Shown: positions 8,482 through 16,790 of the stretch, in pieces | Position numbering within the stretch: the stretch's first letter is position 1 | Layout of the letters: every line of letters begins with the position of its first letter | NCBI RefSeq assembly: GCF_004377485.1 | Contig: NZ_SNTY01000016.1 | Coordinates: forward strand, 1-60,311 | Origin: Alkanindiges illinoisensis | GTDB lineage: Bacteria > Pseudomonadota > Gammaproteobacteria > Pseudomonadales > Moraxellaceae | Length of the DNA stretch: 60,311 bases | Direction: 5' to 3' | The notes under the pieces: generated by a model | Told to the model about the DNA's origin: nothing | The model's input: only the letters and a program-made list of their open reading frames with translations | The model's database searches: none | Position numbers and translations under genes: made by a program

Positions 8482-9738
8482 CTAGTAACCTTTCGGGAAC
8501 GGATTTGGCACAATCAGGTTAGGGGATTCATACACCACCTTGAACTGGCCATTGGGCAGCGCCATGCCAATGCGTGATTTGCTCCACAGGTGATGGTTTG
8601 GATGCACTTTCACGTAGCCTTCCGGTGCAGTTTTTAGCTCAATGCCAGGAGAAGCAGCCACCACCTTGTTCACATCAAAGCTGCCGGCTTTTTCAACCGC
8701 GGCTTTCCACAACCATGGACCCAGGTAAGCTGCCTGCGTTACATCGCCAATTACGGCTTTGGGGCCATATTTGGCTTTAAAGGCCTGTACAAATTTCACG
8801 TTGTTGGGGTTGTTCAGGCTTTGGAAGTATTTAAACGAGGCATAAAATCCAGCCATGTTTTCACCGCCAATCCCCAGCAGTTCATCCTCGCTAGCCGAGA
8901 AAGTCAGCAGGGTTTGCTTGTTGCCAGTCACACCAGCGGCTTTTAGCTGCTTGTAAAACGCCACGTTGGAACCACCCACCACCGCAGAGACAATGGCATC
9001 CGGATGCTTGAGCTTCATTTTGTTAATCAGCGAGCCAAACTGGGTGCTACCCAAAGCATAGTATTCTTCACCCACCACTTTCCCTTTAAGCACTTTTTCA
9101 ATGTGGGTGCGGGCAATTTTCATGGTGGTGCGCGGCCAGATATAATCAGAGCCAACCAGGTAAAAGGTCTTGGCTTTCTTCTCGCGTGCCAGCCAGTTTA
9201 AGGCTTCAAGCACCTGCTGGGTGGCTTCCTGTCCGGTGTAAATCACGTTTTTGGATTGTTCCAGCCCTTCATAAAAGGTGGGGTAGTATAGGAGGCCATT
9301 GTCGCGCTCAAAAATAGGCAGTACCGCTTTGCGTGAGGCCGAAGTCCAGCAGCCAAAAACGGCAGCAACCCGGTCTTTTTCCAGCAGTTTTTTGGATTTT
9401 TCCGCAAAGGTTGGCCAGTCAGAGGCACCATCTTCCTGAATAATGCGAATCTTGCGGCCCAGGATTCCGCCCTGTGCATTGATTTGTTCAATGGCCAATC
9501 GTTCTGCCTGAATGGCACCGGTTTCACTGATGGCCATGGTGCCAGTGGCAGAGTGCAACTGACCCACCACCACTTCCTTGTCATTGACGGCAAGTTTAGT
9601 GGTATTAATGGCTGCGGTTGCTGGTGCAGCCTGTGCCAGAATGGGCAGCATGGCCAACGGTAGGGACATTAACCCCAAAACCAGTTTACGACGGCTGGTT
9701 TTTAATGTGGATTGGAGCGTTTTAGTGGGATTGGTCAT
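8482..9738 (-). CDS. urtA: Urea/short-chain amide-binding protein UrtA
   Basis: Periplasmic substrate-binding protein of the FmdD/UrtA family, about 418 residues. The start at 9738 (MTNPTKTLQ) has AGGAG 9 nt upstream. The leader contains SRRKLVLGLMSLPLAMLPI followed by AQAAPA, a Tat-like or Sec signal peptide. Family stretches include VGQLHSATGTMAISETG, FGCWTSASRKAVLPIFE and LVGSDYIWPRTTMKIA. It is the first gene of the minus-strand transporter operon and diverges from the sensor kinase gene across 292 bp. Substrate could be urea or formamide/acetamide; linkage to AmiE and FmdA favours amides. Confidence 0.93.
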   Translation of the reverse strand: MTNPTKTLQSTLKTSRRKLVLGLMSLPLAMLPILAQAAPATAAINTTKLAVNDKEVVVGQLHSATGTMAISETGAIQAERLAIEQINAQGGILGRKIRIIQEDGASDWPTFAEKSKKLLEKDRVAAVFGCWTSASRKAVLPIFERDNGLLYYPTFYEGLEQSKNVIYTGQEATQQVLEALNWLAREKKAKTFYLVGSDYIWPRTTMKIARTHIEKVLKGKVVGEEYYALGSTQFGSLINKMKLKHPDAIVSAVVGGSNVAFYKQLKAAGVTGNKQTLLTFSASEDELLGIGGENMAGFYASFKYFQSLNNPNNVKFVQAFKAKYGPKAVIGDVTQAAYLGPWLWKAAVEKAGSFDVNKVVAASPGIELKTAPEGYVKVHPNHHLWSKSRIGMALPNGQFKVVYESPNLIVPNPFPKGY

Positions 9739-9856
9739 GGTTGACGACTCCTGAAAAAGCAATGTTAAAGGCAGTGCTTAAACCGCAAGCTTGTTGTGCT
9801 ATTGAACTGTTTATCAGCAGGTTAAACAGGCCACCTGCCAGCTTGTAATCAGATTA

Positions 9857-9897
9857 CGGGCAACGCCGTACTGCCCGCTATACGTCACATTGCGTAT
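9857..9897. promoter_or_regulatory. Paired inverted repeats in the urtA / sensor-kinase divergent region
   Basis: Two adjacent inverted repeats: CGGGCA-N9-TGCCCG (9857-9877) and ATACG-N8-CGTAT (9880-9897). They sit about 120 bp upstream of urtA and 140-170 bp upstream of the kinase gene. Their position suits a regulator site, possibly for the LuxR-type response regulator; this is inference. Confidence 0.35.
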
Positions 9898-10030
9898 ATC
9901 GGGTTTAAAAAATAACCAGCTTGTGAAAAAGACCGGGCTGATGAAAAGTGGGATGAGAAAAACAATGGACCGGCAGCATTGATCTTGGCGCGCTTTTTGA
10001 ATTGATGAGATACGCTATTTTTTAAATGTT

Positions 10031-13000
10031 GTGTTATCCATGTCATCTCCATTCCCAGACAGCGCAATTACCCAGCCGGAGGATGGTTCTGCACCTCAGC
10101 GCATTATCAAGATCCGGCGTGACTACAACACCTGGGTGGCTGATGAAACGCTGGAAGACTACGCCTTGCGCTATACACCTAAAACCATGCGCAAGTGGTC
10201 GGAGTTCCGGGTGGCCAATACCGCATTTGGTGCAGTGTCTTTTCTGGCAATGGAAGCCATTGGTGCTTCCATTGCACTCAATTATGGTTTTATCAATGCA
10301 TTCGTGGCCATTTGCGTGGTGTGCCTGCTGATTTTTTTAACCAGCCTGCCCATTAGCTATTATGCATCGCGTTATGGCGTAGACATGGATTTACTCACGC
10401 GCGGGGCAGGGTTTGGCTATATTGGTTCAACCCTAACGTCTTTAATTTATTCCAGTTTTACTTTCATTTTCTTTGCCATAGAAGCCGCGATCATGGCGCT
10501 GGCACTAGAGCTGTTTACCGGTCTGCCGTTGTATCTGGGGTATCTGGTGAGCTCACTGGTGATTATTCCGGTGGTATTGCGCGGTATTACCCTGATTAAT
10601 AAACTACAGGCATGGACGCAGCCTGTCTGGCTGGTTTTGCTAATCCTGCCGTATGCTGCCCTGTTGTATCAGCAACCTACTATTGTTCAGGACACCCTGA
10701 ATTTTTCCGGCAAGTTTGGTCAGGCACCGGAATTTAATGTGCTGCTTTTTGGTGCAGCATGCACCGTTATTTTTGCATTAGTGGCCCAAGTTGGGGAGCA
10801 GGTCGATTATTTACGTTTTTTACCGGCAAAAACGCCCCAGAATCGGACGCGCTGGTATGCTGCATTGCTCACTGCCGGGCCGGGCTGGATTTTGTTTGGC
10901 ATGTTCAAGATTTTTGGCGGGGTATTGCTGGCGGTGCTGGCCTTGCAGCATTTTGTGCCACTGGATAAAGCTTCTGATCCTACCCAACTGTATTTGATTG
11001 CCTACCAGTATGTGTTTGCCCAGCCAGAAGTGGCTTTGGCCTTTACGGCACTGTTTGTGGTGATTTCCCAGATCAAAATTAATGTCACCAATGCCTATGC
11101 CGGTTCACTGGCCTGGTCGAATTTTTTTGCACGATTGACGCATAGCCATCCGGGCAGGGTGGTATGGCTGGTATTTAATGTGCTCATTGCCGTGTTGCTG
11201 ATGGAGCTTGGTGTATTTCATGCGCTGGAACAGGTGCTGGGCCTGTATGCCAATATTGCCATTGCCTGGATTGCAGCACTGGTGGCTGATCTGGTGATTA
11301 ACAAGCCGTTAGGTTTAAGCCCCAAAGGCATTGAGTTTCGCCGTGCCTATTTATATGACATCAATCCGGTAGGCGTGGGTGCCATGCTGATTGCGTCGGT
11401 GCTGTCGATTACGGCCTATTCCGGGGTGTTTGGCGAATTGCCCAAAGCACTGGCCTCGTTTATTGCACTGATGACTTCATTTATCTGTGTACCACTGATT
11501 GCATGGTTGACCAAAAGCAAATACTACATTGCCCGTCCACCGACGATTTTTTATCAGGAGCTACAAGGCTGCTGTATTTGTGAAAAAAAATATGAAAAGG
11601 AAGACATGGCCTATTGTCCGGCTTATCAGGATGCCATTTGTTCGCTGTGCTGCTCACTGGATGCACGCTGCCATGACTTGTGCAAGCCAGAGGCGCGTTT
11701 GTCGTCACAACTGCTGGCGATTGCCCAGAGAGTCCTGCCCACCCGGTGGTCAACCCGCATTAATACCCGGTTAAGCTACTATTTGCTGCTGGTGCTGATT
11801 TTGACCGTGCTGCTGGGTGCAAGCCTTGGACTGATTTATTTTCAGGAAATCCTGGTATTACAGGATTTTAACAGTGACAGTAAAACCTCGCTGGCGTTAG
11901 TGTTTATCAAAATTTTTACCATTTTATTTTTACTGATTTGCGTGGCCTCATGGTGGCTGGTACTGACTTATGAAAGCCGCCGCGTGGCACAGGAAGAATC
12001 CAACCGGCAAACCACGCTGCTGGTTCAGGAAATTGATGCACACCGGATTACCGATCAGCAATTACAGCAGGCGCAGCAAGTGGCCGAGCGCGCCAATCAG
12101 GCCAAAAGTCGTTATGTCACTGGCATTAGCCATGAACTGCGCACCCCGTTAAATAGCATCCTGGGCTACAGCCAATTGATTGCCAAGGATCATGGCTTGT
12201 CGCAACAAAGCAAAACCCACCTGAACATCATTCATCGTAGCGGTGCGCACCTGATTTCCCTGATTGACGGGCTGCTGGATCTGGCGCGTATTGAAACCGG
12301 CAAGCTCACACTGGTGCCTACCGAAATCAATCTGCCGGAATTTTTGGATTATCTGGCGGATATGTTCAGGCCACAGGCCACCGACAAGGGCATTGCCTTT
12401 ATTTGTGATTTTTCCGAGCACCTGCCGCAATATATCCGCAGTGATAAAAAACGGCTCGACCAGATTTTAATTAACATCATTGGCAATGCGATCAAGTTTA
12501 CCCAGCGTGGCAAAGTTGTCTTTAAGGTGAGTTATCGCTACCAGACTGCCACCTTTGAAATTGATGACAGCGGCTGTGGGATTGCGCCTGAGGACCTGCC
12601 CAATATCTTCAATCCATTTGAGCGTGGTGGTAACACGCCAGCCCATGCGATTGCCGGCACAGGTCTGGGCTTGACGATTGCTAAATTGCTCACCGATCTT
12701 CTAGGGGGAGAAATCAATGTACGCAGTCAGGTTGGGGCAGGAAGTACCTTTCAGATCAGGTTGTACTTGCCGCAGGTGCAATCACCTCAACCAGTGCGCT
12801 TGAATATTATTCACCAGATTACTGGCTATGAAGGCCCACGCCAGAAAATCCTGCTGGTGGACAATGAGGAGCTGGATCGCCAGTTACTCTGGCAATTTTT
12901 GCAGCCCCTTGGTTTTGAACTGGCCGAAGCTGATTCAGGCTTGGCTTGCCTGCGTCTGGTGCCGGAATTCCAGCCGGATTTGATCTTGATGGATTTAACC

Positions 13001-13525
13001 ATGCCACACTTAAATGGCTGGGAGACTGCCAGTATTCTGCGCAACAATCATTTAACCCTGGCGCCCATCCTGATTGTATCGGCCAATGCCGAAGAGCAGG
13101 GCAAAAGCAATGATGCCCAGATTGAGCGTGACGACTTTATTGTAAAGCCGGTAGACCTGTTGCGTTTGCTGGAGCGTATTGGCCAGCGGCTTCACCTGAA
13201 CTGGATCAAGCCGCAACAGGATAGCTCAGCCGATGCCAATCCGATCAGCAATACCTTGGCTGAAATATCAGTCGCTAAAACAACTGACTTTCAACATGCA
13301 GATAGTGGCAATCCGGTTGTTATAAATCCGCTAAGCCCTACAGATCGGCAGGCCTTGCTGCAACTGGTCAATATGGGCTACGTGCGCGGCATTACCAGCA
13401 AACTTGATAAAATTGCCCAGCAGCAACCTGAGCATGCAATAGCCATTCAACACTTAAAAACCCTGGCCAATCAGTTTGACTTCAAAGCATTACAGACGCA
13501 ATTACAACAGGAGCAATGGCCATGA
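10031..13525 (+). CDS. NCS1-type permease / hybrid histidine kinase fusion
   Basis: A 1164-residue multidomain membrane sensor. Residues ~45-500 look like a full NCS1 (cytosine/purine/allantoin) permease with ~12 hydrophobic segments and motifs such as WSEFRVANTAFGAVSFLAME and QVGEQVDYLRFLP. Residues 514-551 hold nine cysteines (C514, 515, 517, 529, 537, 540, 541, 547, 551). Two more membrane segments follow (~582-604, ~622-647), then a coiled coil, a HisKA domain (SHELRTP, H701), HATPase_c (NIIGNAIKF; GTGLGLTI) and a receiver (D988, K1039), with a possible C-terminal phosphotransfer remnant. GTG at 10031 or ATG at 10040 may be the start; neither has a strong ribosome site. It overlaps the next regulator gene and diverges from urtA. 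I infer it senses urea, amide or a related N-compound. Confidence 0.88.
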   Translation: MLSMSSPFPDSAITQPEDGSAPQRIIKIRRDYNTWVADETLEDYALRYTPKTMRKWSEFRVANTAFGAVSFLAMEAIGASIALNYGFINAFVAICVVCLLIFLTSLPISYYASRYGVDMDLLTRGAGFGYIGSTLTSLIYSSFTFIFFAIEAAIMALALELFTGLPLYLGYLVSSLVIIPVVLRGITLINKLQAWTQPVWLVLLILPYAALLYQQPTIVQDTLNFSGKFGQAPEFNVLLFGAACTVIFALVAQVGEQVDYLRFLPAKTPQNRTRWYAALLTAGPGWILFGMFKIFGGVLLAVLALQHFVPLDKASDPTQLYLIAYQYVFAQPEVALAFTALFVVISQIKINVTNAYAGSLAWSNFFARLTHSHPGRVVWLVFNVLIAVLLMELGVFHALEQVLGLYANIAIAWIAALVADLVINKPLGLSPKGIEFRRAYLYDINPVGVGAMLIASVLSITAYSGVFGELPKALASFIALMTSFICVPLIAWLTKSKYYIARPPTIFYQELQGCCICEKKYEKEDMAYCPAYQDAICSLCCSLDARCHDLCKPEARLSSQLLAIAQRVLPTRWSTRINTRLSYYLLLVLILTVLLGASLGLIYFQEILVLQDFNSDSKTSLALVFIKIFTILFLLICVASWWLVLTYESRRVAQEESNRQTTLLVQEIDAHRITDQQLQQAQQVAERANQAKSRYVTGISHELRTPLNSILGYSQLIAKDHGLSQQSKTHLNIIHRSGAHLISLIDGLLDLARIETGKLTLVPTEINLPEFLDYLADMFRPQATDKGIAFICDFSEHLPQYIRSDKKRLDQILINIIGNAIKFTQRGKVVFKVSYRYQTATFEIDDSGCGIAPEDLPNIFNPFERGGNTPAHAIAGTGLGLTIAKLLTDLLGGEINVRSQVGAGSTFQIRLYLPQVQSPQPVRLNIIHQITGYEGPRQKILLVDNEELDRQLLWQFLQPLGFELAEADSGLACLRLVPEFQPDLILMDLTMPHLNGWETASILRNNHLTLAPILIVSANAEEQGKSNDAQIERDDFIVKPVDLLRLLERIGQRLHLNWIKPQQDSSADANPISNTLAEISVAKTTDFQHADSGNPVVINPLSPTDRQALLQLVNMGYVRGITSKLDKIAQQQPEHAIAIQHLKTLANQFDFKALQTQLQQEQWP

Positions 13526-14445
13526 GCAGTGCTTTGCATGATCCATTAGCACAGGCAGGACAGGTGGTACTGATTGTGGATGACATACCGGACAATCTGG
13601 CGCTGCTGCATACCACACTGGATCAGGCTGGTTATACGGTGCTGGTGGCCACCGATGGCTATAGCGCTATTGAACGCGCTAGCAATTTTATGCCGGATGC
13701 CATTTTGCTGGATGCCATGATGCCCGGAATCAATGGCTTTGACACCTGCAAGCTGCTAAAGGAAAATCCGCTAACCCAGCATATCCCGGTTATTTTTATG
13801 ACTGGCCTGACCGAAAGCGAGCATGTGGTGCAGGGTTTTCAAAGTGGTGGCGTGGATTATGTGACCAAACCGCTGCAACATGATGTAGTTCTGGCACGGC
13901 TTAAAACTCATATTAACAATTCACGGCAGGTACACCAGCGTGAACAAATGATCAATGCTGCTGGTATTGCCATGCTAGCCTTCAATTCAAGCGGCCAGCT
14001 CATTTGGCAAACCCCATTGGCTCTGCAATTGCTTCAGGACAATATTGAACAAATTGACAGCTTTTATTTAAAAATCAGGGAATGGTTTCAACACGCTGAA
14101 GCGCAATCCAGCCTGTTAGTTTCTGGCATAAAGCAAAACCTGAGCCTGACCCGGCTTGTTGATACGAAGCAGGCCGCGAATGGGCAAAGCAACCATCTGG
14201 TCATGATCCAGACGCAGGACACCATTCCTGCACCTGAGATACTGATGCAATGCTGTGGCATTACCCCACGTGAGGCTGAAGTACTGCACTGGGTGGCACT
14301 TGGCAAGACCAACCGTGATATTGGTGAAATTCTGGAACTCAGTCCGCGCACGGTCAATAAACATCTGGAGCATATTTTTAGCAAGCTGAATGTAGAAACA
14401 CGTACTGGTGCCGTATCAGCAGCACTGGGACGTATTAAAAAATAA
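13522..14445 (+). CDS. Response regulator, REC plus LuxR-type HTH
   Basis: Receiver domain at residues ~15-130 with the acidic pair in LIVDD, a phospho-acceptor Asp in LLDAMMPG and a conserved Lys in YVTKP. A middle region (~135-230) has a weak PAS-like look (NAAGIAMLAFNSSGQLIW). The C-terminal LuxR/GerE helix-turn-helix reads TPREAEVLHWVALGKTNRDI and SPRTVNKHLEHIFSKL. ATG at 13522 overlaps the kinase stop as ATGA and has AGGAG 8 nt upstream; the ATG at 13516 would be only 2 nt from that site. It should take phosphate from the hybrid kinase and control transcription, probably of the divergent urt/amide operon (inference). Confidence 0.9.
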   Translation: MSSALHDPLAQAGQVVLIVDDIPDNLALLHTTLDQAGYTVLVATDGYSAIERASNFMPDAILLDAMMPGINGFDTCKLLKENPLTQHIPVIFMTGLTESEHVVQGFQSGGVDYVTKPLQHDVVLARLKTHINNSRQVHQREQMINAAGIAMLAFNSSGQLIWQTPLALQLLQDNIEQIDSFYLKIREWFQHAEAQSSLLVSGIKQNLSLTRLVDTKQAANGQSNHLVMIQTQDTIPAPEILMQCCGITPREAEVLHWVALGKTNRDIGEILELSPRTVNKHLEHIFSKLNVETRTGAVSAALGRIKK

Positions 14446-14559
14446 CAATTCTGGCAGGTTAATCAGATTATATACCCCGGATCACACTAGCCTTTAAAGC
14501 GGCATTTAACAGTAAATACGATGTGACAGAGCAAGTGTAGTAGCATAAATAAGCCTGTT

Positions 14560-14919
14560 TTACACCATAAAGGACACGATAAGCAGGAGCCCGGTAAATA
14601 CGGTAAACAGGCCAAGCACGATGGGTAGATTGACAGAATAGCCTGCAATGTATTCAGCTGGATTAAGCGAGCGTAAGGCAATCTTGTACTGGATAATTGA
14701 CCAGAAACTCACAATCAATCCAAGACAGATGGTAATGACCCCAAGCCAGAAATTAAAGGTAATCTTGCCTGCATATTTGACCGGATCAAGCAGATGGACT
14801 AGCAGGGTGGATTTTTCAATTAAAAAACCAAAGCCAATTAAGGCAATACTGCTCCGGTTCCAGGCCAGCAGGGTGCGCTCCAGTGCCAGTAGGACACGCG
14901 GATCTTGTAGGTTTGACAT
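14560..14919 (-). CDS. DUF202 (YidH-like) small membrane protein
   Basis: A 119-residue protein with three hydrophobic segments and the DUF202 signature DPRVLLALERTLLAWNRSSIAL near the N-terminus. ATG at 14919 has AAGGA 6 nt upstream; the preceding TTG is less likely. It follows the blh gene by 9 bp, so it is probably the last gene of the sulfur operon. YidH-like proteins have no settled function. Confidence 0.85.
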   Translation of the reverse strand: MSNLQDPRVLLALERTLLAWNRSSIALIGFGFLIEKSTLLVHLLDPVKYAGKITFNFWLGVITICLGLIVSFWSIIQYKIALRSLNPAEYIAGYSVNLPIVLGLFTVFTGLLLIVSFMV

Positions 14920-14928
14920 CAATCGTCC

Positions 14929-15828
14929 TTAAGCATTAAAGCGGTTTAATGGAATTTTTAAATAGCGGATGCCATTGGCCTCGGCTTCAGGTAGCTTGCC
15001 ACCATTCATATTGATCTGAATGGCAGGCAGAATCAGTTTGGGCATGCTTAAGGTGGCATCGCGTTGTTCGCGCAGCTTAATAAATTGCTGCTTATCAGTG
15101 GCCGCATTCAAATGAATATTAGACTGCTTTTGCACGCCAATCGTCGTGCTGCACTGATATACCTGACGCTCTTTGGGCTTATAGTCATGACATAAAAATA
15201 CCCGCATAGCGTCATTTAGGGCATACAACTGCTGAATCGAATCATAGAGTATACTGGCGCTGCCATTGGGAAAATCACAGCGTGCCGTGCCATAATCTGG
15301 CATAAACAATGTATCACCAACAAATACAGCATCACCAATGACATAGCTTAAACAGGCTGGGGTATGACCGGGCGTGGGAATGTTATAAGCTTTTAAAAAA
15401 CCAATATAAAATACTTCACCGTCCTCAAATAAATGATCAAATGGCTGCTGGGCATTTAAAGCTTTAACGTCAAGGTTATAAATTGCACCAAAGGTTTTTT
15501 GTACCAAGGTAATCTTATTGCTCATGGCAATAGTGCCACCCAATTTCGATTTTAAATATGGTGCAGCAGACAAATGATCCGCATGCACATGGGTTTCCAA
15601 AATCCAGGCCACGCTAATATGATGTTGCTCAATAAACGCAATAATTTGATCTGCTTGTGTAGTAGACGTGGTAGCAGAAGCTGCCTCGTAATCCAGCACA
15701 CTGTCAATAATGGCACATTGACGTGTGATTTTATCCGTCACCACATAGCTAAAAGTATTGCTTTGCTCATCAAAAAATTCCTGAACCCAGGGTGCTACAA
15801 CACTATCGAGTTCACGGTTGATATTCAT
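14929..15828 (-). CDS. blh: Blh-type persulfide dioxygenase (metallo-beta-lactamase fold)
   Basis: About 299-residue MBL-fold protein with metal-binding motif THVHADHLSAA, a further ligand in PTPGHTPACLSY, GDTLFMPDYGTARCDF and LCHDYKP, as in ETHE1/Blh sulfur dioxygenases that oxidise glutathione persulfide to sulfite. ATG at 15828 (MNINRELD) is chosen because a longer reading to 15918 only covers the upstream gene; GGAG lies 9 nt before it. It follows the two YeeE/YedE genes with almost no gap. The set blh plus YeeE/YedE plus ArsR regulator is the BigR operon architecture known from Xylella and Agrobacterium. Confidence 0.88.
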   Translation of the reverse strand: MNINRELDSVVAPWVQEFFDEQSNTFSYVVTDKITRQCAIIDSVLDYEAASATTSTTQADQIIAFIEQHHISVAWILETHVHADHLSAAPYLKSKLGGTIAMSNKITLVQKTFGAIYNLDVKALNAQQPFDHLFEDGEVFYIGFLKAYNIPTPGHTPACLSYVIGDAVFVGDTLFMPDYGTARCDFPNGSASILYDSIQQLYALNDAMRVFLCHDYKPKERQVYQCSTTIGVQKQSNIHLNAATDKQQFIKLREQRDATLSMPKLILPAIQINMNGGKLPEAEANGIRYLKIPLNRFNA

Positions 15829-15829
15829 G

Positions 15830-16258
15830 TTAGTGCACTCCAGGAAAACGACGGTACAACAGCATTCCAGCCAGCATGGGTATAATAAAATATAAGACTT
15901 TAAAGTGGCCAAGACCAATCAGGGTTAGGGCAGGGGCTGGACAAATTCCTGCAATGCCCCAGCCAATCCCAAACAGCAGACTGCCCAAGATTAACTTGAT
16001 ATCAATGTCTGTACGTCTGGGTAGTAAGATTGGCTCACTCCACAGGCTGACACGATGGTGCAAGGCATATCGAAAAGGGAGAAATGCAATCAGGATTGCC
16101 CCTAGCATCACAAAGAATAGGCTGGCATCCCAGTTGCCAGACACATCGAGAAAATCTAGTACTTTTTGTGGGTTGGCCATACCTGAAAATAGCAAGCCTA
16201 TGGAAAACAGGCTGCCAGCCGACAATGCAAGCACGCGGTCAATGATAGGTCTGATCAT
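15830..16258 (-). CDS. YeeE/YedE half-transporter (PmpB-like)
   Basis: A 142-residue inner-membrane protein with four hydrophobic segments and the family motif LLFGIGWGIAGICPAPALT. YeeE/YedE proteins move thiosulfate or other reduced sulfur species; half-size forms occur as adjacent pairs. Its ATG overlaps the stop of the upstream partner (ATGA), and the Blh start lies right after its stop, which indicates tight co-expression. Confidence 0.85.
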   Translation of the reverse strand: MIRPIIDRVLALSAGSLFSIGLLFSGMANPQKVLDFLDVSGNWDASLFFVMLGAILIAFLPFRYALHHRVSLWSEPILLPRRTDIDIKLILGSLLFGIGWGIAGICPAPALTLIGLGHFKVLYFIIPMLAGMLLYRRFPGVH

Positions 16259-16683
16259 AAAACTACTCCGGCAACATGGCGGATAATATATACCGTCATA
16301 AAACCGCTAAGCATGAAGGTAATAGTTGCAATGAATGAGCGCGGTGACAGACGGCTAATTCCGCAAATACCATGGCCACTGGTGCAGCCAGAACCTAATC
16401 GTGTACCAAAACCCACCAGTAAACCGGCAATGACCAGGAGCACTGGACTTGCAGAAATATGAATTTGTGGCTGCTCAAGCCACCTGTAAAAATAGGGCAT
16501 TGCGATTAGCCCAGCAATAAACCAAATGGCGGGTGACAGCGGTTTATCTTGCCATGTGTTAGGCTGTATTACCTGATCAATCATGCCACTGATCCCAGTA
16601 ATACGACCATGAACCAGCAGGTAAATAGATGCGGCAATGCCCAGTAGCATTCCACCTGAAAAAGCATTTAAAAATGGATGCAT
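16255..16683 (-). CDS. YeeE/YedE half-transporter (PmpA-like)
   Basis: A 142-residue membrane protein with the YeeE/YedE signature GTRLGSGCTSGHGICGISR, whose Cys residues are thought to handle sulfur. It is the first gene of the minus-strand sulfur operon and starts 14 bp from a very large AT-rich palindrome that is probably the regulator site. Overlaps the next half-transporter by 4 bp. Confidence 0.87.
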   Translation of the reverse strand: MHPFLNAFSGGMLLGIAASIYLLVHGRITGISGMIDQVIQPNTWQDKPLSPAIWFIAGLIAMPYFYRWLEQPQIHISASPVLLVIAGLLVGFGTRLGSGCTSGHGICGISRLSPRSFIATITFMLSGFMTVYIIRHVAGVVL

Positions 16684-16696
16684 GACATAGTACCTT

Positions 16697-16748
16697 AATT
16701 ATATATTTTAATATTATATAAAAAAATATAATATTAAAATATATAATT
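16697..16748. promoter_or_regulatory. Large AT-rich palindrome, probable BigR-type operator
   Basis: Two perfect 23-bp inverted arms (16697-16719 and 16726-16748) made only of A and T are separated by AAAAAA. They lie between the divergent YeeE/YedE operon and the ArsR-type gene. BigR/SqrR-family repressors bind AT-rich inverted repeats in such positions. The arm length would fit two dimers or promoters on both strands being covered at once. Confidence 0.65.
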
Positions 16749-16790
16749 TGTAATTGATGATAGATGACAATTGATAATGCAGGGTAAAGC

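Noticed and set aside
9780..9835. Possible sigma-54 promoters upstream of urtA (TAGCAC...TTGC and TGGC...TGC)
   Set aside because: Spacing between the GG and GC elements is two bases too long in both cases.
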